A DNA stretch of 64,000 nucleotides from Paracoccus isoporae (GCF_900101865.1 NZ_FNAH01000001.1:310001-374000); one strand, 5' to 3'. Numbered from the stretch's first letter, positions 9,627 to 18,175 are shown. Translations and numbers: made by a program. The notes: generated by a model not told the origin, from the letters alone.

Positions 9627-10382
9627 ATGATGGGCACAAATTCAAAAATTGAATGGACTGAGGCGACGTGGAATCCCGTCGCTGGTTGCAGTATCGTTTC
9701 GCCCGGTTGTACAAATTGCTATGCGATGCGGATGGCGCAGAGGCTAGAGGCGATGGGTCAACCGAAGTACCAAGGCCTTACTCGAAAATCGGGCGGACGC
9801 CCTAAGTGGAATGGAAGAATTCGCATAGACGAAGAAGCGCTGAAAATTCCGCGCTCCTGGAAGCAAGGCCGGATGATCTTCGTCAATTCAATGTCTGACC
9901 TGTTCCATGAAGATGTGCCTCTTGATTTCATTAAGCGCGTTTTTGCTGTGATGCGGGTGTGCTCGCATCATACGTTCCAAGTTTTGACAAAGCGTTCCGA
10001 CAGGCTCAAGGAATTGTCACCTTTTCTTCGATGGTCATCCAATATCTGGATGGGAGTGAGCGTTGAGAGTGCCGATTACACTTTCAGAATTGATGATTTG
10101 CGGGCGAGTGGAGCCTTCACAAAATTTCTTTCACTTGAACCTCTTGTAGGGGACGTTGGGCTACTAGATCTTGATGGTATCGAATGGGCAATTGCAGGCG
10201 GAGAAAGTGGCCCCGGAGCTCGTTATATGGACCCAGATTGGGTACGTTCAATTCGAGATCAGTGCGTGAGGAGTAGCGTTGCGTTTCATTTCAAACAGTG
10301 GGGTGGTGTCAACAAGAAAAAGGCTGGTCGAACTCTCGACGGACGCACATGGGATGAGTTACCGTCTCGGGCCGTAGCGTAG
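9627..10382 (+). CDS. DUF5131 / phage Gp37-Gp68 family three-Cys protein
   Basis: 251-aa protein of the DUF5131 family, named after mycobacteriophage Gp37/Gp68. The N-terminus KIEWTEATWNPVAGC leads into C21-x6-C28-x2-C31-YA, the three-Cys motif, which probably holds an iron-sulfur cluster in a radical-SAM-like barrel similar to spore photoproduct lyase; that is inference. Later family blocks include FVNSMSDLFHEDVP, QVLTKR, WMGVSVES, SLEPLVG, AIAGGESGPGARYMDPDW and FHFKQWGG. AGGTGG precedes tandem ATGs (9627, 9630); the second has better spacing. It forms a two-gene unit with tcmP. Confidence 0.87.
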   Translation: MMGTNSKIEWTEATWNPVAGCSIVSPGCTNCYAMRMAQRLEAMGQPKYQGLTRKSGGRPKWNGRIRIDEEALKIPRSWKQGRMIFVNSMSDLFHEDVPLDFIKRVFAVMRVCSHHTFQVLTKRSDRLKELSPFLRWSSNIWMGVSVESADYTFRIDDLRASGAFTKFLSLEPLVGDVGLLDLDGIEWAIAGGESGPGARYMDPDWVRSIRDQCVRSSVAFHFKQWGGVNKKKAGRTLDGRTWDELPSRAVA

Positions 10383-10386
10383 GAGT

Positions 10387-10521
10387 ATGTTGGCAGACAC
10401 TGAGTTTAACGGCAGTGAGATCTGCATAATTGCCGCAGCGCTGAAAGTTGGCTTCGTCCAGCATCGCTTGAATTCGAGCGGCCCAATTTTTCGCAAATGC
10501 GGCGAATGGCCGGTCCGGTGA
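10387..10521 (+). CDS. Possible 44-aa small ORF after the DUF5131 gene
   Basis: An open frame of 44 codons begins 4 nt after the DUF5131 stop, MLADTEFNGSEICIIAAALK at its N-terminus, ending at TGA 10519. AGGAG overlaps the stop and is too close to the ATG, but is 4 nt from an alternative TTG at 10390. Its base composition matches the island. It could be a small third gene, a fragment of a lost gene, or chance. No family is recognised. Confidence 0.25.
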   Translation: MLADTEFNGSEICIIAAALKVGFVQHRLNSSGPIFRKCGEWPVR

Positions 10522-10662
10522 ATGCTGCGGGGCAGCGCCACGCTTGGTCGAACGGCGGCTCAGGGCCGTCCCAACCCCTCACCCAATCGTTCCCCATCCC
10601 CGGCTTGCCTCGGCCTCGCCAAGCGTCCAACCTGCGACCAAAGCCAGATTCAGGAGGACAGC

Positions 10663-11313
10663 ATGTCGGCGCAGGATGACAGCAAAGGCCGGATGACGCG
10701 GCGGGGGGTGGTGCTCTCGGGGGTGGCGATGGCGGCGTGGCCGCTGGCGGGGCGCGCGCAGGAGCCGCATCCCAATCCGATGCCTGAAGAACTGCGCGAC
10801 GTGCTGGAACGCAACCCGGCGCTGCCGGTGGCGGGGAACCCGGATGGCGATGTCACGCTGACGGAGTTTTTCGATTATAACTGCACCTTCTGCCGCAGGA
10901 ACATTAAGGCGGTGCAGCAGATCGTTTCGCGCGATGAGGATCTGCGGCTGGTGTTCCGGGAATGGCCGGTGTTCGGTGAGGGGTCGATGTTCGCGGCCAA
11001 GGCGTCGCTCGCGACGCTGAACCAGGGGAAGTACTGGCAGTTTCATTCGGCCATGATGGGGCTGAATGCGCGGGCCGAGGAGGCCACGGTCATGCGGGTC
11101 GCGCGCGAGATCGGGCTGGATACCGAGAAGCTGCGCGCGGATATGGAGGCGCGGGCGATCCTCGATCAGATCTACGAGACGATGGACCTGGCCGACACGA
11201 TGGGGTTGCAGGGCACGCCCACCTTCATCGCTGGGCATGAGGCGCGGTTCGGGTTGCAGACGCTGGGCGATCTGCAATTGCTGGTGGCGCAGGCGCGGCG
11301 CAACCTGCTGTAG
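10663..11313 (+). CDS. DsbA family thioredoxin-fold protein, exported
   Basis: 216-aa periplasmic thiol oxidoreductase. Arg13-Arg14 followed by a hydrophobic stretch ending AGRAQ looks like a Tat-type signal. The thioredoxin-fold domain has the active site C74-T-F-C77 in FFDYNCTFC and the cis-Pro loop QGTPTFI. CTFC differs from the CPHC of E. coli DsbA. A strong CAGGAGGACAGC site fixes the ATG at 10663. It probably oxidises or isomerises disulfides of exported proteins. The TRAP binding protein begins 76 nt downstream; functional linkage is unclear. Confidence 0.88.
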   Translation: MSAQDDSKGRMTRRGVVLSGVAMAAWPLAGRAQEPHPNPMPEELRDVLERNPALPVAGNPDGDVTLTEFFDYNCTFCRRNIKAVQQIVSRDEDLRLVFREWPVFGEGSMFAAKASLATLNQGKYWQFHSAMMGLNARAEEATVMRVAREIGLDTEKLRADMEARAILDQIYETMDLADTMGLQGTPTFIAGHEARFGLQTLGDLQLLVAQARRNLL

Positions 11314-11389
11314 CGGGGCGTTGAGGGGGCATTGACGGGGCGCCCCCAATCCGCCCAATCTGTGGCCGGATCATGGGAGGATGACGGAT

Positions 11390-12361
11390 ATGAGCAAGCA
11401 ATTCGCATGGGCGGCGCTGGCGCTGGCGGGATCGGTATCGCTGGCTGGGGCCGAGGAGGTCAAGCTGGGCTATGCGCTGGCCGAGGACAGCCATTACGGC
11501 GCGGGGGCGCGGGCGTTCGAGGAGACGCTGACGGCGGAGCTGGGCGACGCGTTCACGGTGCGGCATTACCCGTCCTCGGGGCTTGGCGGTGAGCGCGAGG
11601 TGATCGAGGGGCTGCAGATCGGCACGGTGCAGGCAACGATCGCGTCGTCGGGCACGCTGTCGAATTTCGTGCCGGATGTGGGGGTGTTCGACATCCCGTT
11701 CCTGTTCCGCGATCTGGACCATGCCCGCACCGTGCTGGATGGCGAGATCGGGCAGGACATGCTGGCGAAGTTCAGCGAGACCGGCACCCATGCGCTGGCC
11801 TGGGGCGAGCAGGGGTTCCGGCACATCACCAATAATCGTGGGGCGGTGGCCTCGCCCGCGGATATGGCCGGGCTGAAGATCCGCACCATGGAGAACCCGG
11901 TCCATCTGAAGGCCTTCGAGGCGCTGGGCGCGGCGCCGACGCCAATGGCCTGGCCCGAGGTGATCCCGGCGCTGGAACAGGGCGCGATCGACGGGCAGGA
12001 AAACCCGCTTTCGGTGATCGTCTCGGCCAAGCTGGACGAGGTGCAGCAATATCTGACGCTGGACGGGCATGTCTATTCCCCGGCCATCGTGATGGTCTCG
12101 GGCCAGCTCTGGGAGAGCCTGGACGACGACCAGAAAGCCGCCTTCGAGGCGGCCGGCGATGCCGCAGTGGTGGCGATGCGCGATTATGTCGATCAGGTCG
12201 AGGCCGAGGGCGTCGCCACGCTGAAGGAGCGCGGCATGGAAGTGAACGAGCTGTCTGCGGAGGACAAGGCGGCATTCCAGGAACAGCTCGCCGATGTCTA
12301 TACCGATTACGAGGCGCAGTTCGGCAAGGAGCTGATGGACCGCATCATCGCCACCGAATGA
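11390..12361 (+). CDS. dctP: TRAP transporter substrate-binding protein DctP
   Basis: 323-aa periplasmic binding protein. Signal peptide 1-21 (ALAGSVSLAGA-EE) is followed by the DctP fold with family blocks KLGYALAEDSHYGAGARAFE, DIPFLFRDLDHA, the substrate-carboxylate Arg motif LKIRTMENPVH and MAWPEVIPALEQGAIDGQEN. It captures an organic or sugar acid for sodium-driven uptake. GGGAGG at 11375-11380 touches an ATG at 11381 but is properly spaced from the ATG at 11390, so I use the latter. Its stop overlaps the dctQ start (ATGA). The substrate cannot be told from sequence alone. Confidence 0.92.
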   Translation: MSKQFAWAALALAGSVSLAGAEEVKLGYALAEDSHYGAGARAFEETLTAELGDAFTVRHYPSSGLGGEREVIEGLQIGTVQATIASSGTLSNFVPDVGVFDIPFLFRDLDHARTVLDGEIGQDMLAKFSETGTHALAWGEQGFRHITNNRGAVASPADMAGLKIRTMENPVHLKAFEALGAAPTPMAWPEVIPALEQGAIDGQENPLSVIVSAKLDEVQQYLTLDGHVYSPAIVMVSGQLWESLDDDQKAAFEAAGDAAVVAMRDYVDQVEAEGVATLKERGMEVNELSAEDKAAFQEQLADVYTDYEAQFGKELMDRIIATE

Positions 12362-12891
12362 GCGCGGAAGACAGCATGGCGGAGGGCGGGCCGCGCCCTT
12401 CGCGGGCCGAGCGCATCTTCGTCGGGCTGAACGCCGCCGCCATCGTGGCGCTGCTGGCGGTGATGTGCGTCGTGGTCGGCTGGAATGTCGGGCTGCGCTA
12501 TCTGACCGGGACATCGCTGTCCTGGGCGGATGAGGTCGCGCGCTACACGATGATCTGGATGTGTTTCGTGGGCGCGGGCCTCGCACTGCGCGAGGGCGCG
12601 CATGTGGCGCTGACCAATTTCCAGACCGCCCTGCCCCTGCCCGCCGCGCGGGCGCTGCGCGGGGTGGTGCTGGTGCTGCTGATGTTCTTCTTCGCGGTGA
12701 TGATCTGGATGGGCTGGGATTACATGACCCGCGCGAGGTTCCAGCTTTCCGCGGCGCTGCGGCTGAAGATGTTCTGGGTCTATGCCGCGATGCCGGTGGG
12801 ATTTGCGCTGCTGGTCGTTCATCTGGCGCTGATCGCGAGGGCCTATCTGCGTGACGGGCTGGAGGCGGAGGAGGCCGAGGTTCCGCGATGA
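12358..12891 (+). CDS. dctQ: TRAP transporter small permease DctQ
   Basis: 177-aa inner-membrane subunit with four predicted transmembrane segments (first about 21-43, AAIVALLAVMCVVVGWNVGL). It has the family signature SWADEVARYTMIWMCFVGAGLALREGAHV. It links the large permease and the binding protein. ATGA overlaps join it to dctP upstream and dctM downstream, so it should be translationally coupled. Confidence 0.93.
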   Translation: MSAEDSMAEGGPRPSRAERIFVGLNAAAIVALLAVMCVVVGWNVGLRYLTGTSLSWADEVARYTMIWMCFVGAGLALREGAHVALTNFQTALPLPAARALRGVVLVLLMFFFAVMIWMGWDYMTRARFQLSAALRLKMFWVYAAMPVGFALLVVHLALIARAYLRDGLEAEEAEVPR

Positions 12892-14177
12892 TCGCGCTGA
12901 TGGTGCTGTCCTTCCTGGTGTTTCTGGTCATCGGCGTGCCGGTGGCCTTTGCGCTTGGGCTGGCGGCCTTTGCTGCGCTGGGGCTGACCGGGGCCTATCC
13001 GCTGGTGGTGATCGTCAAGGAGATGTTTTCGGGGCTGGACAGTTTCCCGCTGCTGGCGGTGCCGTTCTTCATCTTCGCGGCCGAGATCATGTCGGCGGGG
13101 GCGATTTCCATGTCGCTCTTGCGCTTCGCGCGGCAATTCGTCGGGCATCTGCGCGGCGGGCTGGGCTATGCGAATGTCATCAGCCAGACGTTGTTTGCCG
13201 GCATTTCCGGCTCGGCGCTCGCCGATGCGGCGGGGCCGGGCGCGATGATGACGCGGATGATGGAGAAGGGCGGCTATGACCGCGCCTATGCCGGGGCGCT
13301 GACGATTTCGAGCGCGGTGGTCGGGCCGATCATCCCGCCCTCGATCACCATGATCATCTATGCGTTGCAGGATCAGAATGTCTCGGTCGGCTCGCTGTTC
13401 ATGGCGGGGATCCTGCCCGGGCTGCTGATCTCTGCGGCGATGGCCACGGTGAATTTCTGGATCAGCCGCAAGCGCAACTATGTCAGCGACGCGGCGCGGC
13501 CCCCGCTGCGGGATATTCTGCGCAATTCGGCGCATGCGGTGCCGTCGCTGATGCTGATCGTGCTGATCGTGGGCGGCATCCGCAGCGGCATCACCACGCC
13601 GACCGAGGCCTCGGTCATGGCGGTGTTCTATGCGCTGCTCATCAGCGTGGTGATCTATCGCTCCATGGGGTTGCGCGAGATCTGGGGGGCGGCGCGGCGG
13701 GCGGCGATCATGTCGGTCGCGGTGCTGCTGATCCTCGCCTCGGCCCGCGCCTTCGCCTGGGTGCTGATTATCGAGGGCGTGCCGCAGGATCTGGCGGATT
13801 ACGTCATCGCGCTCGACCTGTCGCCCATCGCGTTTCTGCTGGCGGTCAATCTGCTGCTGCTGGTGTTCGGCATGTTCATGGACCCGCTGCCGGGGGTGAT
13901 GATCCTTGTGCCGATTCTCGCGCCGATTGCCTATGCGTTGGGGATTGCACCAGATCATTTCGCCATCGTGGTGATCGTGAACCTGACCTTCGGCTTGCTG
14001 ACGCCGCCGGTGGGCGGGCTGATCTTTGTGATCGCCGCCTCGACCGGGCAGCGGCCCGGCGCGCTCATCCGGGAATTGCCGCCGTTCTTCCTGGCGGCGA
14101 TCGCGGTGCTGATGGTGCTGACCTTCGTGCCGTTCTTCTCGACCTGGCTGCCGGGGATGGGCGGGTACGGGCATTAG
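12888..14177 (+). CDS. dctM: TRAP transporter large permease DctM
   Basis: 429-aa ion-transporter superfamily permease with about twelve transmembrane segments. Family motifs include MFSGLDSFPLLAVPFFIFAA, GISGSALADAAGPGAMM, IIPPSITMIIYAL and GMFMDPLPGVMILVPIL. It carries the sodium-coupled translocation step of the dctPQM uptake system. It overlaps dctQ by 4 nt and converges with the MFS gene on the other strand. Confidence 0.95.
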   Translation: MIALMVLSFLVFLVIGVPVAFALGLAAFAALGLTGAYPLVVIVKEMFSGLDSFPLLAVPFFIFAAEIMSAGAISMSLLRFARQFVGHLRGGLGYANVISQTLFAGISGSALADAAGPGAMMTRMMEKGGYDRAYAGALTISSAVVGPIIPPSITMIIYALQDQNVSVGSLFMAGILPGLLISAAMATVNFWISRKRNYVSDAARPPLRDILRNSAHAVPSLMLIVLIVGGIRSGITTPTEASVMAVFYALLISVVIYRSMGLREIWGAARRAAIMSVAVLLILASARAFAWVLIIEGVPQDLADYVIALDLSPIAFLLAVNLLLLVFGMFMDPLPGVMILVPILAPIAYALGIAPDHFAIVVIVNLTFGLLTPPVGGLIFVIAASTGQRPGALIRELPPFFLAAIAVLMVLTFVPFFSTWLPGMGGYGH

Positions 14178-14210
14178 CGCGGGGGCCGGTGGCGGTTGCG
14201 GCGCGCCCGG

Positions 14211-15464
14211 CTAGAGCTGGGGCGTATCGCCGGGGCGCGCGGCGGGGCTTTGCGGTGCGGGACTGACGGCCATCGCGGCCCGTCGCGGCAGGAACACGGT
14301 CAGCACGCCAATGGCCGGCGTCCAGGCGCAAAGCGCAAAGACGAAGCCCACGCCGCGCAGATCCGCCACCACGCCGAGCGCGGCGGCGGCAATCGCGCCC
14401 GAGCCGAAGGCGAAGCCGAAGAAGATCCCGGCGATCAGCCCGACCCGCCCCGGCACGAGTTCCTGCGCGAACACCACGATGGCCGGGAAGGCCGAGGCGA
14501 TGACCACCCCGATCACCACGGTCAGCACCCCGGTCGCCATCAGCCCGACATGGGGCAGCATCAGCGTGAAGGGCAGCGCGCCGAGGATCGAGATCCAGAT
14601 CACGGTGAGCGGCCGGAACCGGTCGCCCAGAGGGCCGCCGAGGATCACACCCACCGCCATGGCGGCGAGGAACAGGAACAGCATCACCTGCGATTGCTGG
14701 GTGGTGAGTTCGAATTTCTCGATCAGGTAGAAGGTGTAATAGCTGGTGAAGGAGGCGGTGTAGATGTTCTTGGAGAATGTCAGCAGCGCCAGGATCGCGG
14801 TGGCGATCTTCACCTTGCGGCGGGACAGGGCATGCATCGCGGCGGGTTTGCGGGCCCGCGTCGTGTCGCGCAGCCAGGCCGCATACCAGACCCCGACCCG
14901 TGACAGGATCAGCACCCCCAGCAGTGCCAGCGCGGTGAACCACAGGATCGCGCCGCGCCCGTTCGGCACCACGATGAAGGCCGCCAGAAGCGGGCCGATG
15001 GCGGTGCCGGCATTACCGCCGACCTGGAAGAAGCTCTGCGCCGTGCCGAACCGCCCGCCCGAGGCCATGCGGGCGACCCGGCTCGCCTCGGGGTGGAAGA
15101 CGGCCGAGCCGATGCCGATCAGCATCGCGCCCGCGACCAGCAGCGGATAGGAGGGCGCCTGCGCCAGTGCCAGGAGGCCGAGCAGGCTGCACCCCATGCC
15201 CAGCGGCAGCGACATGGGCAGCGGGTGGCGGTCGGTCACCAGCCCCACTGCCGGTTGCAGCATCGAGGCGGTGCCCTGAAAGGCCAGCGTCAGCAGCCCG
15301 ATCTGCCAGAAATCCAGCGCGAATTCCGCCTTGAGCAGCGGATAGATCGCCGCCAGCAGCGACTGCATGATGTCGTTGAGCATGTGGCACAGGCTGACCC
15401 CGGCGAGGATCAGCCACGTGGTCCGCTCGGGCGCGGCAGCGCTGTTGGTGGCGGGATGGGCCAT
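14211..15464 (-). CDS. MFS efflux transporter, fosmidomycin-resistance (Fsr)-like
   Basis: 417-aa major facilitator with about twelve transmembrane segments. The N-terminal block SLCHMLNDIMQSLLAAIYPLLK and the segment QPAVGLVTDRHPLP resemble Fsr proteins of Gram-negative bacteria. AVFHPEASRVARMASGGRFGTAQSFFQVGGN is also typical of that group. It likely exports a small hydrophilic molecule or drug. AAAGGGACAAC before the ATG at 15464 decides the start over an upstream in-frame codon. It is divergent from the gluconokinase gene. Confidence 0.87.
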   Translation of the reverse strand: MAHPATNSAAAPERTTWLILAGVSLCHMLNDIMQSLLAAIYPLLKAEFALDFWQIGLLTLAFQGTASMLQPAVGLVTDRHPLPMSLPLGMGCSLLGLLALAQAPSYPLLVAGAMLIGIGSAVFHPEASRVARMASGGRFGTAQSFFQVGGNAGTAIGPLLAAFIVVPNGRGAILWFTALALLGVLILSRVGVWYAAWLRDTTRARKPAAMHALSRRKVKIATAILALLTFSKNIYTASFTSYYTFYLIEKFELTTQQSQVMLFLFLAAMAVGVILGGPLGDRFRPLTVIWISILGALPFTLMLPHVGLMATGVLTVVIGVVIASAFPAIVVFAQELVPGRVGLIAGIFFGFAFGSGAIAAAALGVVADLRGVGFVFALCAWTPAIGVLTVFLPRRAAMAVSPAPQSPAARPGDTPQL

Positions 15465-15672
15465 GTTGTCCCTTTCGGCTGATCCGTTGATCTGCCTTGC
15501 GGCGGGCGGCGTCAAGATGCGGTCCTGCGGATGCGGGCCGGGTGGTCGGGCGCTTGCCCGGCGGGGCGGGCTTGCCTATCCTCGCCCCATGCGCGATCAG
15601 CCTGTCGCACAGGCATTGGTGCCGGGACAGCGGACCGGTCCGGGGCGCGGGTATCACGACGGAGCGGGAGGC

Positions 15673-16191
15673 ATGGGCAGCACAGCGGGACGCTTTGTCA
15701 TCATGGGGGTGTCGGGCTGCGGCAAGAGCACCATCGGCGCGGCGGTGGCAGCCCGGCTGGGGCTGGCGTTCATCGACGGTGATGCGCTGCATCCCGATGA
15801 GAACATCGCCAAGATGGCGCGGGGGATTCCCCTGGACGATGCCGACCGGGCGCCGTGGCTGGACCGGGTGGGCGCGGCGCTCGGTCCCGGCGCGCTCATC
15901 GCCTGCTCGGCGCTGCGCCGGGCCTATCGCGACCGGATCCGGGCGAATTGCGACGGGCCGGTGACCTTCCTGTTCCTGCGCGGGCGGCGCGAGACGCTGA
16001 TCCGGCGCATGTCGGACCGCGACGGGCATTTCATGCCGGCGGCGCTGCTGGACAGCCAGATCGCCACGCTGGAGCCGCCGACGGCGGATGAGCGCGTCGT
16101 GGCTGCCGATATCGAGGAGGATCCGGCGCGGCTCGTGGACCGGCTGCTGGCCGGGATCGCGGCGATGGACGGGCCGGGTCCGCCGGGCTGA
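15673..16191 (+). CDS. gntK: Gluconokinase, GntK type
   Basis: 172-aa kinase that phosphorylates D-gluconate to 6-phosphogluconate, feeding the Entner-Doudoroff or pentose phosphate route. P-loop GVSGCGKST (12-20), the family stretch FIDGDALHPDENIAKMARGIPL and the LRGRRETLIRRMSDRDGHFM region are present. GGAGCGGGAGGC gives a good ribosome site. It converges with the second TRAP cluster, whose neighbours encode a sugar-acid dehydratase and a gluconate-dehydrogenase-like SDR. It could belong to the same pathway. Confidence 0.92.
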   Translation: MGSTAGRFVIMGVSGCGKSTIGAAVAARLGLAFIDGDALHPDENIAKMARGIPLDDADRAPWLDRVGAALGPGALIACSALRRAYRDRIRANCDGPVTFLFLRGRRETLIRRMSDRDGHFMPAALLDSQIATLEPPTADERVVAADIEEDPARLVDRLLAGIAAMDGPGPPG

Positions 16192-16208
16192 CCCCGGCGG
16201 CGCGGCGA

Positions 16209-17528
16209 TCAGCGCCCGGTGATGCCCGGAAACGCCACCAGCAGGCCCACCGCCAGCAATTGCAGGCAGATGAAGGGCAGAAGCGAGCGGAAGATGTCGC
16301 CCAGAGAGATATCCGGCGGGGCCACGGATTTCAGATAGAACGCGGCCGGGCCGAAGGGCGGTGACAGGAAGCTGACCTGCATGTTCATGCAGAACAGCAC
16401 CCCGAACCACACCGGGTCCATGCCCAGATCGGTGATGATCGGCACGAAGATCGGCATGGTCAGCAGCGCGATGCCGACCCAGTCCAGAAACGCGCCCAGA
16501 AAGAACAGGATCGCCATCATCACCAGCACGATCACGGTCGGGTTGTCGGAGATGCCGGTGATCATCTCGGACACGAAATCGACGCCGCCCATCAGGTTGT
16601 AGACGCCGACGATTGCCGTCGCCCCGATGCCGATCCAGACGATCATGCCGACCGTGCCGAGGGTCTGCAGCGCCGCGTCGCGCAGCAGCGCATAGCTGAA
16701 TTCGCCGCGCAGCACGGTGGACAGAAGCACGCCGCCCACGCCGATGGCCGATGCCTCGGTCACCGAGGCGATGCCGCCATAGATCGAGCCCAACACCATG
16801 ACCACCACCAGGATCGGCAGGGCCAGCCCCTTGAGCAGGCGGATCTTCTCCTCCCGCGGGACCGGGGTGGGATCCACATCGGGCACCGCGCCCGGCGTCA
16901 GATAGGCGCGGGCGAGGATATAGGCGCAGTAGAACATCGCCAGCATGAAGCCCGGCAGGAAGGAGGCGGTGAACAGCTCTCCGATCGAGACATTGGCGGT
17001 CAGGCCATAGATGATAAGCACGATCGAGGGCGGGATCATCGTGCCGAGCGAGCCGCCAGCGCAGACGACGCCGATGGCGAGGTTGCGGTCATAGCCCAAA
17101 CGCAGCATCTGCGGCAGGGCCAGAAGGCCCAGCAAGACGATCTCTCCGCCGATGATGCCGGACATGGCGGCGAGGATCACGGACACGAACACGGTCTGGA
17201 TCGCCACGCTGCCCTTGATGCGCCCGGCAAACAGCTTCATCGCGTCGAACAGGTCGCGGGCGATACCGGAGCGGTCGAGAATCGCCGCCATCAGCACGAA
17301 CATCGGCACCGAGACGAAGACGAAATTCATCACGAAGGAATAGACCCGGCTGGTGATGAGCGGGATCGACATCGGCCCGAACCAGCCAAGCGCGAAGATC
17401 AGCGCCACCAGCAAGGTGACGAAGGCCAGCGGCATCCCGGTCAGCAGAAGCAGGATCAGCATGCCGAACATGACCGCCGTGCCCCACTCGATCCCGAGCG
17501 CCTGAAGGTTGAAGCCCAGATCCATCAT
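16209..17528 (-). CDS. dctM: TRAP transporter large permease DctM (second system)
   Basis: 439-aa polytopic permease. Motifs include MLILLLLTGMPLAFVTLLV, SVPMFVLMAAILDRSGIA, GGEIVLLGLLALPQML, GTMIPPSIVLIIYG and FLGAFLDWVGIALLTMPIFVPII. The C-terminal segment SFLSPPFGPAAFYLKSVAP marks the subgroup often linked to keto-acid or carboxylate TRAP systems. It is the last gene of gntR-dctP-dctQ-dctM on this strand. It begins 7 nt after dctQ, using the first of two tandem ATGs. Confidence 0.94.
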   Translation of the reverse strand: MMDLGFNLQALGIEWGTAVMFGMLILLLLTGMPLAFVTLLVALIFALGWFGPMSIPLITSRVYSFVMNFVFVSVPMFVLMAAILDRSGIARDLFDAMKLFAGRIKGSVAIQTVFVSVILAAMSGIIGGEIVLLGLLALPQMLRLGYDRNLAIGVVCAGGSLGTMIPPSIVLIIYGLTANVSIGELFTASFLPGFMLAMFYCAYILARAYLTPGAVPDVDPTPVPREEKIRLLKGLALPILVVVMVLGSIYGGIASVTEASAIGVGGVLLSTVLRGEFSYALLRDAALQTLGTVGMIVWIGIGATAIVGVYNLMGGVDFVSEMITGISDNPTVIVLVMMAILFFLGAFLDWVGIALLTMPIFVPIITDLGMDPVWFGVLFCMNMQVSFLSPPFGPAAFYLKSVAPPDISLGDIFRSLLPFICLQLLAVGLLVAFPGITGR

Positions 17529-17534
17529 GCCGGA

Positions 17535-18116
17535 TTACCTTTTCACGCGGCGGGCATAATTCACCGCCAATATCAGGAACTGCACCACCAGGAGCAGCAT
17601 GACGACGAACACGAAGATCTTGATGAGCGCCGGTGTCGGCGGGCTCCACGCGCTGCCGGTGGTTTCCAGCCGGATCTCGCCCGACGGCGCCCAGACCGAG
17701 CGGGTTACCATGTGCCAGGCGGCATAGGCGAAGAAGCCCGCCGCAATCGCCGAGGCCAGCGAGATTACGATGTCGAAGATCCGCCGCAGGCCGGGCGAGA
17801 TCACGTCATAAAGCAGCACCACCCGGATATGGCTGTTGCGGCTGGTGCAGTAGAGCCCGCCGAAGGTGAAGGCCAGCCCGCAGAGAAACACGGTCGTCTC
17901 ATGCGCCCAGATGGTCGGGCGGTTCAGCAGGTAGCGCAGGAACACCTCCATCAGCAGGACGGCAGCGGCCACGACGATGCCCGCGGCGAAAACATATCCC
18001 ACCCGGTCCACGATGCGGCCCATCAGCCCGGCTTCGGGGGCCACCGGGCCCGCGCCTTCGCTGGTTGCCGCAAGGTCGATCTGGTCCTGCTGCGGCTGGC
18101 CCTGTTGGTCTGCCAT
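17535..18116 (-). CDS. dctQ: TRAP transporter small permease DctQ (second system)
   Basis: 193-aa membrane subunit. A Gln/Pro-rich cytoplasmic N-terminus (1-28) is followed by four hydrophobic segments. The family motif is RPTIWAHETTVFLCGLAFTFGGLYCTSRNSHIRV. AGGAGGGCGACCG precedes the ATG. dctP lies upstream across a gap of about 60 nt that contains a stable hairpin, and dctM begins 7 nt downstream. Confidence 0.9.
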   Translation of the reverse strand: MADQQGQPQQDQIDLAATSEGAGPVAPEAGLMGRIVDRVGYVFAAGIVVAAAVLLMEVFLRYLLNRPTIWAHETTVFLCGLAFTFGGLYCTSRNSHIRVVLLYDVISPGLRRIFDIVISLASAIAAGFFAYAAWHMVTRSVWAPSGEIRLETTGSAWSPPTPALIKIFVFVVMLLLVVQFLILAVNYARRVKR

Positions 18117-18141
18117 CGGTCGCCCTCCTGAAGCTGGATAT

Positions 18142-18165
18142 GGCCGCCCCGCTTCGGGGGCGGCC
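18142..18165 (-). promoter_or_regulatory. Intercistronic hairpin between dctP and dctQ
   Basis: GGCCGCCCC (18142-18150) pairs with GGGGCGGCC (18157-18165) with no strong T tract on either side. Hairpins after a binding-protein gene often protect its mRNA 3' end or partly terminate transcription, giving more binding protein than permease. That role is inferred. Confidence 0.5.
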
Positions 18166-18175
18166 GGGGATCGCG

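Noticed and set aside
8311..10532. Short direct repeat GCGGGGCAGC flanking the tcmP island as attachment sites
   Set aside because: Ten bases of G+C-rich sequence recur easily in this genome and the flanks do not otherwise match.
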